DNA of 7,028 nt from Clostridiales bacterium (GTDB taxonomy: Bacteria; Bacillota; Clostridia; Christensenellales; Christensenellaceae): positions 468 to 7,495 of the forward strand of contig JAHZHM010000243.1 in assembly GCA_019420265.1 (NCBI GenBank), read 5' to 3'. The position numbers and the translations under genes were made by a program. A model generated the notes under the pieces. The model searched no databases and was not told the DNA's origin. It saw only the letters and a program-made list of their open reading frames with translations. This document shows positions 1-5,059 of this stretch, piece by piece (the first letter of the stretch is position 1; each line of letters opens with the position of its first letter).

Positions 1-52
1 CGATGCGCTCGTAAACAGGGCTCTTTGCAGAGATTCCATTTCCTTCGCTCAT
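1..52 (-). CDS. N-terminal fragment of a new gene, possibly a GntR-type regulator (cut by left edge)
   Basis: An ATG at position 52 on the minus strand follows a strong GGAGG (59-63) with a 6-nt spacer and opens a frame that stays open to the window edge. The 17 visible codons read MSEGNGISAKSPVYERI. The S-P-V-Y-E-R-I segment resembles the opening of GntR-family winged-helix regulators (P-[LV]-Y-x-x-I, just before the first helix), including the Firmicutes subgroup with a TrkA-C domain. That family assignment rests on about seven residues and is only a guess. The gene lies beyond the hairpin terminator that follows rluB, so it is probably its own transcription unit. The start codon is well supported; the function is not. 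Confidence 0.6.
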   Translation of the reverse strand, partial: MSEGNGISAKSPVYERI

Positions 53-58
53 AGATAA

Positions 59-63
59 CCTCC
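59..63 (-). promoter_or_regulatory. Ribosome binding site of the left-edge gene
   Basis: The minus strand reads GGAGG six nucleotides before the ATG at 52. This strong Shine-Dalgarno site is the main evidence that the short open frame at the left edge is a real gene start. Confidence 0.75.
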
Positions 64-90
64 AAAAATTCTCCTATGTTTTTAGCAAAA

Positions 91-125
91 TAGGCTATCT
101 TCGTAATTCTACAAAGAATAGCCTA
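91..125 (-). terminator. Probable Rho-independent terminator after rluB
   Basis: Arms TAGGCTAT (minus strand, 125-118) and ATAGCCTA (98-91) are perfectly complementary over 8 bp. After one bulged base (117) the stem adds three more pairs, CTT (116-114) with AAG (101-99), leaving a 12-nt loop. On the minus strand the stem is followed directly by TTTT (90-87), then GC and a further A/T-rich stretch. It begins about 30 nt past the rluB stop codon. The T-run is short, so termination may be incomplete. On the plus strand no T-run follows, so it is not obviously bidirectional. The rest of the 103-nt gap between rluB and the next gene shows no -35/-10 pair I would defend. Confidence 0.65.
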
Positions 126-155
126 ATTCCTGCTTTGGCAAAAATATATTTCTCT

Positions 156-866
156 TTACTGAATGCTGAGCAGATAGTCGATCTCGCTTTGCTCGAGCAT
201 GCGGTACTGCCCCTTTTTGAGGTTTCCCAGGTTGAGCTCACCAATGCTGATGCGCTTTAAAAAGACGACTTCTTTTCCCAGCGTCTCAAACATGCGGCGC
301 ACCTGCCGATTGCGCCCTTCGTGAATGGCAATCGTAAGCTCAGTCCGCTCAGGGGAAGCTCTCATAATTTTGATGCGCGCAGGCGCCGTTTTTCCGCCCT
401 CGATGAAAACGCCCTTTTGGAGCTTTTCCACATCATCCGGCGAGACCATGCTGTTTACCACGCAGTAGTATCGCTTGGCGACTTCATGGCTTGGGTGCGT
501 CAATTTATTGGCCAGTTCGCCATCGTTTGTCAGCAGCAAAAGCCCCTCTGTCGTAAAATCCAGGCGGCCGATGGGATAAATGCGGTAATCAATATCGCGC
601 ACATAATCCAGCACAGTTTTCCTGCCCTTGTCGTCCGAGCATGTGGAAACGCATCCCAGCGGCTTATTGAGCATGATATAGATTTTTGCGTCTGGAATTT
701 CAACCCTGCGGCCATAAACCTCCACCACATCCGCCGCCGGCTCAACTCGCGTCGCCGGATCGTAGATGGTTCTTCCGTTGACTTTTACATGACCTTTTTG
801 CAAGATCTCCTCAGATTTTCTGCGGGAAGCTATTCCAGCTGCCGCCATAAATTTCGCAATGCGCAC
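156..866 (-). CDS. rluB: 23S rRNA pseudouridine synthase B (RluB family)
   Basis: This 236-aa protein is a full-length member of the RsuA/RluB/RluE/RluF pseudouridine synthases, which isomerise a uridine in the peptidyl-transferase region of 23S rRNA (psi2605 in E. coli numbering, as known for RluB). Residues 1-60 form an S4 RNA-binding domain (R-I-A-K-F-M-A-A-A-G-I-A-S-R-R, then V-K-V-N-G). The catalytic core has M-L-N-K-P-L-G at 65-71, the G-R-L-D motif with catalytic Asp103 followed by T-E-G-L-L-L-L-T-N-D-G, and the family signature E-G-R-N-R-Q-V-R-R-M near the C-terminus. The start is GTG at 866, with GGAGG at 871-875; the next in-frame ATG is codon 7. It lies 27 nt after the carboxypeptidase gene, so the two are probably co-transcribed, and it is the last gene before the terminator. 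The assignment to RluB rather than a sister paralogue rests on overall sequence and on rluB lying downstream of a dac gene in Bacillus. Confidence 0.93.
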   Translation of the reverse strand: MRIAKFMAAAGIASRRKSEEILQKGHVKVNGRTIYDPATRVEPAADVVEVYGRRVEIPDAKIYIMLNKPLGCVSTCSDDKGRKTVLDYVRDIDYRIYPIGRLDFTTEGLLLLTNDGELANKLTHPSHEVAKRYYCVVNSMVSPDDVEKLQKGVFIEGGKTAPARIKIMRASPERTELTIAIHEGRNRQVRRMFETLGKEVVFLKRISIGELNLGNLKKGQYRMLEQSEIDYLLSIQ

Positions 867-870
867 ATTT

Positions 871-875
871 CCTCC
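871..875 (-). promoter_or_regulatory. Ribosome binding site that sets the GTG start of rluB
   Basis: GGAGG lies 4 nt before the GTG at 866 on the minus strand. An ATG beginning at 868 overlaps this GTG (A-T-G-T-G) but is in another reading frame that gives only an unrelated short peptide. The GTG frame gives the conserved S4-domain N-terminus, so GTG is the real start. Confidence 0.75.
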
Positions 876-893
876 ATCGCAGCACAGAGCGCG

Positions 894-2039
894 CTATCCC
901 GCCTGCTCTGCCAGGCCCAGCCAGTGCTGCAAAATCTGCGAGAAGTAGAACTCATATGTCTTTCTTCTGGCAGAGGAAATCGTGATAATGTTGCTCTTTG
1001 CTTTGATATCCCCAAAAGAGAATTCCACCACCCCGACAATCTCGCCTTCCTGCACTGGCGCCGCCAAACTGCTGCTCATATTTACTTTTTCTTCTACCAT
1101 AGTAACCTCTTGTGTCAAAGGCAAGTAAATATTGTCGCATAGTGCAGTTTGAACGCTGCCTTCCAGGCTCTCTTCCACCGGAATATCGCCGTAGCTTTTC
1201 CCTGCTTCGGCCACTTGGCGCATGGCATAATGCTCAAAGCCATAATCCAGCAGCGCCATGCAGTCGATAAACATATCATAGTCGTTGAGCACAACGGCCA
1301 CAAGCTGCATATTATCACGCTTGGCGCCTGCAGACAGACATTTGCCCGCCGCCTTGGTATAGCCCGTCTTAATGCCGTTTCCGCCCTCGTATTGATAGAG
1401 GATTTTATTTTTGCTGCGCAGATACCGTGCCGGGGAATCGTCGTCTTCCGCCAGATCTTTTTTGGATGTCCCTACAATTTCGCAGAATTTTTCGTTTTGC
1501 ATGGCATAGGAAGAAATGAGCGCCAGATCGTAGGCCGTGGTATAGTGGTCGTCATTCGGCAAGCCATTTGGCGTTACAAAGTTGGAGTTCACTGCCCCGA
1601 TTTCTCTGGCCTTCTCATTCATCATCTGCGCAAATGCTTCCACGCTTCCCGCCAGATGAATTGCAATGGCAACAGCCGCATCATTGCCCGAGGCCAGCAT
1701 CAGCCCATAGACGAGATCCGAAAAGGTGACTTTTTCACCCTCCCGCAGATAGATGGAAGTTCCCTCTTGGCCTACGGCTTCCTTGGGAATGGTAACGATA
1801 TCATCCATATTGCCATTTTCCACAGCCAGAAGGCAGGTCATGATTTTGGTAGTGCTGGCCATAGGAAGCTTTGCATCGCGGTTATTCTCTAAAAGGACTC
1901 TGCCCGTCGAAGCCTCCATGAGCACATATGCCTTAGCATGAACGGCCGGCGCGGCCTCTGCCCGCCTTGCCGGCATTCCCAGACCAACGACCAAAAAGAC
2001 AGCGACTAAAATGCTCGTTATTTTCCCAAGCCTTTTCAT
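894..2039 (-). CDS. D-alanyl-D-alanine carboxypeptidase (penicillin-binding protein, DacB/DacF-like, peptidase S11)
   Basis: This secreted serine DD-carboxypeptidase removes the terminal D-Ala from peptidoglycan pentapeptides outside the cytoplasmic membrane. The 381-aa protein begins with a signal peptide (K-R at 2-3, hydrophobic 7-23, likely cleavage near A-E-A-A, 27-30). All three active-site motifs are present: S62-T-T-K65 (nucleophile Ser62), S117-G-N119 and K224-T-G226. A beta-rich PBP5 C-terminal domain spans roughly 250-350. The last 25 residues (R-K-T-Y-E-F-Y-F onward) look like the amphipathic helix that anchors these enzymes to the membrane. The ATG at 2039 is preceded by GAGGGGG with a 4-nt spacer. 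It starts 20 nt after ytfJ. Length and its position between scpAB and rluB match B. subtilis dacB (sporulation PBP5*), but dacF or a vegetative role cannot be excluded, so no symbol is given. Unlike in Bacillus, spmA and spmB do not follow it. Confidence 0.95.
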   Translation of the reverse strand: MKRLGKITSILVAVFLVVGLGMPARRAEAAPAVHAKAYVLMEASTGRVLLENNRDAKLPMASTTKIMTCLLAVENGNMDDIVTIPKEAVGQEGTSIYLREGEKVTFSDLVYGLMLASGNDAAVAIAIHLAGSVEAFAQMMNEKAREIGAVNSNFVTPNGLPNDDHYTTAYDLALISSYAMQNEKFCEIVGTSKKDLAEDDDSPARYLRSKNKILYQYEGGNGIKTGYTKAAGKCLSAGAKRDNMQLVAVVLNDYDMFIDCMALLDYGFEHYAMRQVAEAGKSYGDIPVEESLEGSVQTALCDNIYLPLTQEVTMVEEKVNMSSSLAAPVQEGEIVGVVEFSFGDIKAKSNIITISSARRKTYEFYFSQILQHWLGLAEQAG

Positions 2040-2059
2040 TTTTCCCCCTCATTTTCAGC

Positions 2060-2467
2060 TTACCCCTGGCTTTGCGCGCTGCCCTCGCCTTTGGTTTTTC
2101 CCTGCTCAAACATCTTGCGCACTTCGCTCGCCATTTGAGGAATGCTCTCTAAAATTTTATCTACAAGATCCCGCTCTGTCGCAGTCAGCAGCTTAATCTG
2201 ATCCTGTTTTTCCACCATAAAAGCCACTGGCGTGATCGTCACGCCGCTGGCCGTGCCCCCGGCAAAGGGATACCGCGTTTCGATCGGCGCTTTCACGCCC
2301 TCGCCATACTCGCCGCCGCCCGTCACAAACCCAAAGCTGACTTTGGAAATCGGGATGATCGTGCAGCCGTCCGGCGTTACAAACGGGTTTCCCACGATGG
2401 TGTTGACATCCACCATCTTATTCAGCTCAGACATGGTAGTGTTTAATACGTGTTCGATTGGATGCAT
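2060..2467 (-). CDS. ytfJ: YtfJ/GerW-family spore-associated protein
   Basis: This 135-aa soluble protein without a signal peptide belongs to the YtfJ (GerW) family. The N-terminus M-H-P-I-E-H-V-L, then M-V-D-V-N-T-I-V-G-N-P and T-P-D-G, followed by I-S-K-V-S-F-G-F and a glycine-rich G-G-G-E-Y-G, matches the family closely. A second small Gly-rich turn (A-G-G-T-A-S-G-V, about residues 70-77) precedes I-T-P-V-A-F. The C-terminal third is helical and charged and ends in a low-complexity Gly/Ser/Gln tail. In B. subtilis YtfJ is a sporulation protein linked to spore germination; its biochemical role is not settled, and homologues also occur in bacteria not known to sporulate. The ATG at 2467 has AGGAAGAG at 2473-2480 with a 5-nt spacer; the internal ATG at codon 12 has none. 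The start lies inside the end of the DUF2953 gene (41-nt overlap), consistent with translational coupling. Confidence 0.9.
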   Translation of the reverse strand: MHPIEHVLNTTMSELNKMVDVNTIVGNPFVTPDGCTIIPISKVSFGFVTGGGEYGEGVKAPIETRYPFAGGTASGVTITPVAFMVEKQDQIKLLTATERDLVDKILESIPQMASEVRKMFEQGKTKGEGSAQSQG

Positions 2468-2996
2468 AATTTCTCTTCCTCATTTCTTTGATCAATCTAC
2501 CAATAATATTGACAAGAGAGAGACAAACTATTCCATCCAGCCAAAGGCGGCAGCACGCTTGATCAAAATTTGGCCGAACAGCAATCTGCTCGCCCTTCAG
2601 GCCGAGCGCATGTGCAAAAGATTTGGCCGTTGTTTGAATCGCGCCGCACAATACAGCAGTCTGCGCTGCATCGCCCGTGCCCAGCCAAAGCGTCATTTCA
2701 ACCTTGCGAAAATCTGTGCTGCGCAGCAAAAAGCGAAAATCGCGTTTCTTCACATCCCGGCGTATTGTCGCAATATAGATCTTGCGAAACCCCGCCTTTT
2801 TTACTTCTATGATCTCCGGCCGCACAACATGCTTCAAGTGCAGAAAGAATAGTTTACGGTAGATTCTCACGCCGCAAAAGGAAATAGTCAGCCAAAAAAA
2901 CTTCTCCCTCCCTTTCTGATTTTTCAGGCTGATTTTCAGCTCTCCGAAGAGTAGCAGCAAACCCAGCAGCGCAAGCACACAAAAAAATACCCACAT
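2427..2996 (-). CDS. DUF2953 membrane-anchored protein (YtfI-like)
   Basis: This 189-aa protein has one strongly hydrophobic N-terminal segment (residues 2-18, W-V-F-F-C-V-L-A-L-L-G-L-L-L-L-F-G), followed by a basic region and a soluble domain with the pattern of DUF2953 proteins such as B. subtilis YtfI. Its C-terminal part holds L-W-L-G-T-G-D-A-A-Q-T-A and a further hydrophobic stretch ending in a basic R-L-I-K-E-M-R-K-R-N. The function of the family is unknown. The main support, apart from this architecture, is its place directly before ytfJ, a pairing seen widely in Firmicutes. A longer start at 3038 would add 14 codons but would place the good ribosome binding site (3001-3007) inside the gene, so the ATG at 2996 is preferred. 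Its last 41 nt overlap ytfJ. Confidence 0.82.
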   Translation of the reverse strand: MWVFFCVLALLGLLLLFGELKISLKNQKGREKFFWLTISFCGVRIYRKLFFLHLKHVVRPEIIEVKKAGFRKIYIATIRRDVKKRDFRFLLRSTDFRKVEMTLWLGTGDAAQTAVLCGAIQTTAKSFAHALGLKGEQIAVRPNFDQACCRLWLDGIVCLSLVNIIGRLIKEMRKRNYASNRTRIKHYHV

Positions 2997-3074
2997 ATCT
3001 CTCCCTCGCAATGGTAGATTTATGGGTATTTTATCCATTTTTACTATTTTTATGTGGCGCTTTGGCCACGCGGC
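2997..3074 (-). other. 78-nt A/T-rich gap between scpB and the DUF2953 gene
   Basis: This is the longest gap inside the scpAB-rluB unit. It holds a short hairpin (GTGGC/GCCAC, 3054-3058 with 3065-3069) just after the scpB stop; on the minus strand an A-rich, not T-rich, stretch follows, so it is not a standard terminator. An imperfect 17-nt dyad lies at 3022-3038. A -10-like TAAAAT occurs, but no acceptable -35 lies 16 to 18 nt upstream. It ends with the ribosome binding site of the DUF2953 gene. Confidence 0.5.
3001..3007 (-). promoter_or_regulatory. Ribosome binding site deciding the DUF2953 start
   Basis: GAGGGAG on the minus strand lies 4 nt before the ATG at 2996. It favours the 189-aa form over a 203-aa form from the upstream ATG at 3038, which has only an A-rich leader with no clear purine block. 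Confidence 0.7.
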
Positions 3075-3584
3075 CTACTGTTCGGGCAATGCAGGAAGCT
3101 CTTTGGTGGAAGAGATGCCAAAGTGGCGCAAAAACTCCTCGCTGGTCGCATAAAGAATGGGACGGCCCAGCGCTTCTTTTCTTCCCGCCTCCACCACCAG
3201 CCCCTTTTCCTGAAGCGCGCTTAAAATATGGCTGGTATTCACGCCGCGCAGTTCCTCAATCTCTCCTCGGGTAACCGGTTGCTTATAGGCAATGATCGAA
3301 AGTGTCTCCAGCATGGCTTTTGTCAGCTCTTCCCCGCTTTTGCTTCCGAATAGATCGACCAAAAGGCGGGCATGCTCCGTCCGAGTAGCGAGCTGCACGC
3401 GATCTTCCAGCCTGCGGAATACCAAGCCAAAGGCCCCTTCTCTGCGCCGCTCTTCCTCTTCCAGCATCGCCTCCAGCTCCTCCTGCGAAAGCTTCAAAAT
3501 ACTCGCCAATTCCGAAAGAGCCATGGAATCTCCCGCGGCAAACAGGATATTCTCCAGCGTTCCGATGATTTGTTCGTGTGTCAT
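3075..3584 (-). CDS. scpB: Segregation and condensation protein B (ScpB)
   Basis: ScpB is the dimeric winged-helix subunit that binds the kleisin ScpA in the SMC-ScpAB complex, needed for chromosome compaction and segregation in the cytoplasm. The 169-aa protein is a little shorter than most ScpB but complete. The first winged helix covers about residues 1-80 (I-L-F-A-A-G-D near 13-19). The second holds the diagnostic A-Y-K-Q-P-V-T-R (99-106), E-I-E-E-L-R-G-V (108-115) and G-R-P-I-L-Y-A-T (140-147), followed by E-F-L-R-H-F-G-I and a closing L-P. It starts 6 nt after scpA. The purine run AAGAGG abuts the ATG with no spacer, and an AAAGG block lies farther upstream in the end of scpA, so translation may depend on coupling to scpA. 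Confidence 0.96.
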   Translation of the reverse strand: MTHEQIIGTLENILFAAGDSMALSELASILKLSQEELEAMLEEEERRREGAFGLVFRRLEDRVQLATRTEHARLLVDLFGSKSGEELTKAMLETLSIIAYKQPVTRGEIEELRGVNTSHILSALQEKGLVVEAGRKEALGRPILYATSEEFLRHFGISSTKELPALPEQ

Positions 3585-3590
3585 CCTCTT

Positions 3591-4331
3591 TTATTCTGCC
3601 TTTTCATTTCTGGTAACATATATTTCGCCAAACGCCCGCGCCTGGGCAATGCGGATCTGCCCCTGATGCAGCAGTTCCAGCAATCCCAAAAAAGTAACCG
3701 CAATTTCCATGCGCGACGGCTCTTTGGAGAGCAGCTCTTCAAAGCAAACCCGCGGCTTAATGGTCAGCCGGGCAAGAATCGTCCGAATCTGGGCGCGCAG
3801 GCTCACATGATCGCGCTGAATGAGCACATGCCGCGGCTCCTCCTTCTGCTGCTCCTTGGTCTTTTGCAGCACTTTCAGATACGCCGCCATCAGCGCATCC
3901 ACGCTGGCATTTTTAAAATTGATCTCCTCGCCAGCCGGCGCGAGAATCTCCTCGGGCAAGCGGAAAAACTGCCCCTGCCCTTTTTCCTCCAGCTGTTTTA
4001 GCTCGTCAGAAACTGCCTTATAGCGCCGATATTCATTAAGCCGGGCCACCAGCTGTTCTTCCGGCGTCAAGCCATTTTCATCCAAATCGGCATCTGCCCG
4101 ACCTGCTGGCAATAGCGAGCGGGATTTGATATACACGAGCGTCGCCGCCATCTGCAAAAAATCGCTGGCGCGCTCCAGATCCAGTAGTTCGCTTTGCTCC
4201 ATATAGGCCAAATACTGCTCTGTAATCTCCGAAACAAAAATATCCTTGGGTTCGATTTTCGCTTTGCTGATTAGGTGCAGCAGCAGATCCAGCGGGCCCT
4301 CAAAGTTTGTAAGCTTAATTTCGTACTGCAT
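3591..4331 (-). CDS. scpA: Segregation and condensation protein A (ScpA kleisin)
   Basis: ScpA is the kleisin that bridges the SMC dimer's head and neck and carries ScpB. The 246-aa protein has the classic N-terminus M-Q-Y-E-I-K-L, F-E-G-P-L-D-L-L-L-H-L-I, the helical SMC-neck-binding part with D-I-F-V-S-E-I-T-E-Q-Y-L and A-T-L-V-Y-I-K-S-R-S-L-L-P, a charged, Gln/Glu-rich middle that binds ScpB, and a C-terminal winged helix (V-T-F-L-G-L-L-E-L-L-H-Q-G-Q near 215-230) that contacts the SMC head. The same frame is open further upstream to 4430, but that extension lies wholly inside the M50 gene, is rich in Cys, Arg and Ser, and is not ScpA-like, so the ATG at 4331 is used. Only one base separates it from the M50 stop codon (TAG-T-ATG), and no clear ribosome binding site precedes it. 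Confidence 0.96.
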   Translation of the reverse strand: MQYEIKLTNFEGPLDLLLHLISKAKIEPKDIFVSEITEQYLAYMEQSELLDLERASDFLQMAATLVYIKSRSLLPAGRADADLDENGLTPEEQLVARLNEYRRYKAVSDELKQLEEKGQGQFFRLPEEILAPAGEEINFKNASVDALMAAYLKVLQKTKEQQKEEPRHVLIQRDHVSLRAQIRTILARLTIKPRVCFEELLSKEPSRMEIAVTFLGLLELLHQGQIRIAQARAFGEIYVTRNEKAE

Positions 4332-4332
4332 A

Positions 4333-4983
4333 CTACACAAATAACAGGAAGAACGAGTGGAACAGATTGAGGATCCCGTTGCCCGCCCAAGATATGAAAA
4401 GCGTAAAAACGCCCGACAACATGAGCGCAAATAAAATCAGCGTCGAGTAGCGATTGAGAAAATCCAAGAACTGGTTTCCCTTGCGCACAAACAGGCTCGT
4501 AATGATATGATATCCATCCAGCCCAGGGAGCGGGAGAAGATTGAAAATGGCAAAATTCAGGTTGAGCGAACAGATGATGCTCAAAATCTGCAAAACGATC
4601 TCATTTTGAACGCCCGCATAACGAACGCCAAATAAAATTCCATAAAAGACAAAGGAAATCAGCAAATTTGCCAGCGGCCCAGCCAGGGAGATGAGCGCAT
4701 CATCCCGGCGAAAATGTTTGAGATTTTTCGAGTTGACGATAACAGGCTTTGCCCATCCTAACCCAAACAGCAAAAAGGATGCAAACCCCAGCCAGTCCAT
4801 ATGCCGCATTGGATCTAGCGACATTCTGCCAAGGTTTTTCGCCGTCGGATCTCCCAGCTTATAGGCCATGAAGGCATGCGCACATTCGTGAAATGAAATG
4901 GCAATGCACATAGCCAGAAACAGCGAAAGCAGGTATATAAGCCCCTGAGCGGGGTCTGAAAACAGCAGTTGAAAAATTTGCAT
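4333..4983 (-). CDS. Membrane zinc metalloprotease, peptidase M50 / site-2 protease family (YwhC-like)
   Basis: This is a 216-aa multi-pass membrane protein of the short prokaryotic site-2 protease group. The zinc motif H32-E-C-A-H36 lies at the end of the first membrane segment (about 15-31). G-W-A-K-P-V (76-81), typical of this subgroup, is followed by A-G-P-L-A-N-L (101-107). The third zinc ligand lies in N148-L-L-P-L-P-G-L-D-G157 (Asp156). About five hydrophobic segments can be counted, the last at 178-195 before an aromatic C-terminal tail. There is no PDZ domain, unlike RseP/RasP, so the substrate is unknown. Members of this subgroup often lie next to scpA in Firmicutes, as here. The ATG at 4983 has AGGAG (4991-4995) at 7 nt; a nearer out-of-frame ATG at 4988 is too close to that site. 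It is the first gene after the promoter at 5014-5042. Confidence 0.93.
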   Translation of the reverse strand: MQIFQLLFSDPAQGLIYLLSLFLAMCIAISFHECAHAFMAYKLGDPTAKNLGRMSLDPMRHMDWLGFASFLLFGLGWAKPVIVNSKNLKHFRRDDALISLAGPLANLLISFVFYGILFGVRYAGVQNEIVLQILSIICSLNLNFAIFNLLPLPGLDGYHIITSLFVRKGNQFLDFLNRYSTLILFALMLSGVFTLFISWAGNGILNLFHSFFLLFV

Positions 4984-4990
4984 TGCATTG

Positions 4991-4995
4991 CTCCT
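4991..4995 (-). promoter_or_regulatory. Ribosome binding site of the M50 protease gene
   Basis: AGGAG on the minus strand lies 7 nt before the ATG at 4983. Two ATG triplets follow it (4988 and 4983) in different frames. Only the second has normal spacing and opens the conserved protein. Confidence 0.75.
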
Positions 4996-5013
4996 ATCTA
5001 TTGAGTCTTATCC

Positions 5014-5042
5014 ATTATAGCCGTTTCCCGCACAGCTGGCAA
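5014..5042 (-). promoter_or_regulatory. Near-consensus housekeeping (sigma-A type) promoter for the M50-scpAB unit
   Basis: The minus strand has TTGCCA (5042-5037) as a -35 box, matching TTGACA at five of six positions, a spacer of exactly 17 nt, and a perfect TATAAT (5019-5014) as the -10 box. Transcription would begin near 5006-5008, about 25 nt before the ATG of the protease gene, giving a short leader with an AGGAG. It lies entirely in the 63-nt gap after the GerMN lipoprotein gene, so the scpAB unit can be expressed apart from the genes upstream. The -35 box is inside one arm of a 7-bp inverted repeat. Confidence 0.8.
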
Positions 5043-5059
5043 CCGTTCATTGTGCCAGC
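5035..5059. repeat. 7-bp inverted repeat across the lipoprotein stop and the -35 box
   Basis: GCTGGCA at 5035-5041 and its exact reverse complement TGCCAGC at 5053-5059 are separated by 11 nt that include the stop codon (5047-5049) of the GerMN lipoprotein gene. As RNA it could form a 7-bp hairpin at the end of that transcript, but no U-run follows, so a simple Rho-independent terminator is unlikely. As DNA it could be a protein binding site overlapping the -35 box. Chance is also possible for an inverted repeat of this length. Confidence 0.5.

Noticed and set aside
102..155. Promoter for the left-edge gene between rluB and the terminator
   Set aside because: A TTGCCA is present but the best -10 candidate (TATTCT) is only 15 nt away, and both would lie before or within the terminator hairpin; the match is too weak to list.
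321..1142. 273-codon open frame on the plus strand opposite rluB and the carboxypeptidase gene
   Set aside because: It lies opposite two well-conserved genes, spans their junction, and its product has no recognisable domain, only mixed His/Arg/Gln-rich sequence typical of an antisense frame.
1149..1892. 247-codon open frame on the plus strand opposite the carboxypeptidase gene
   Set aside because: The opposite strand carries all three penicillin-binding motifs. The plus-strand product has no domain or plausible ribosome binding site that I can see.
2997..3038. 14-codon longer start for the DUF2953 protein
   Set aside because: It would put the clear GAGGGAG ribosome binding site inside the coding region, and the added residues do not look like part of a signal or membrane segment.
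3054..3069. Hairpin GTGGC/GCCAC after scpB as a terminator
   Set aside because: The stem is only 5 bp, and an A-rich rather than T-rich stretch follows on the minus strand.
3372..4001. 209-codon plus-strand frame opposite scpB and scpA
   Set aside because: It is the shadow of two canonical genes and crosses their junction; its product is low-complexity and Leu/Gln-rich.
4332..4430. 33-codon N-terminal extension of scpA
   Set aside because: It lies wholly within the M50 gene, is Cys/Ser/Arg-rich and unlike any ScpA N-terminus, whereas the ATG at 4331 opens the conserved ScpA sequence.
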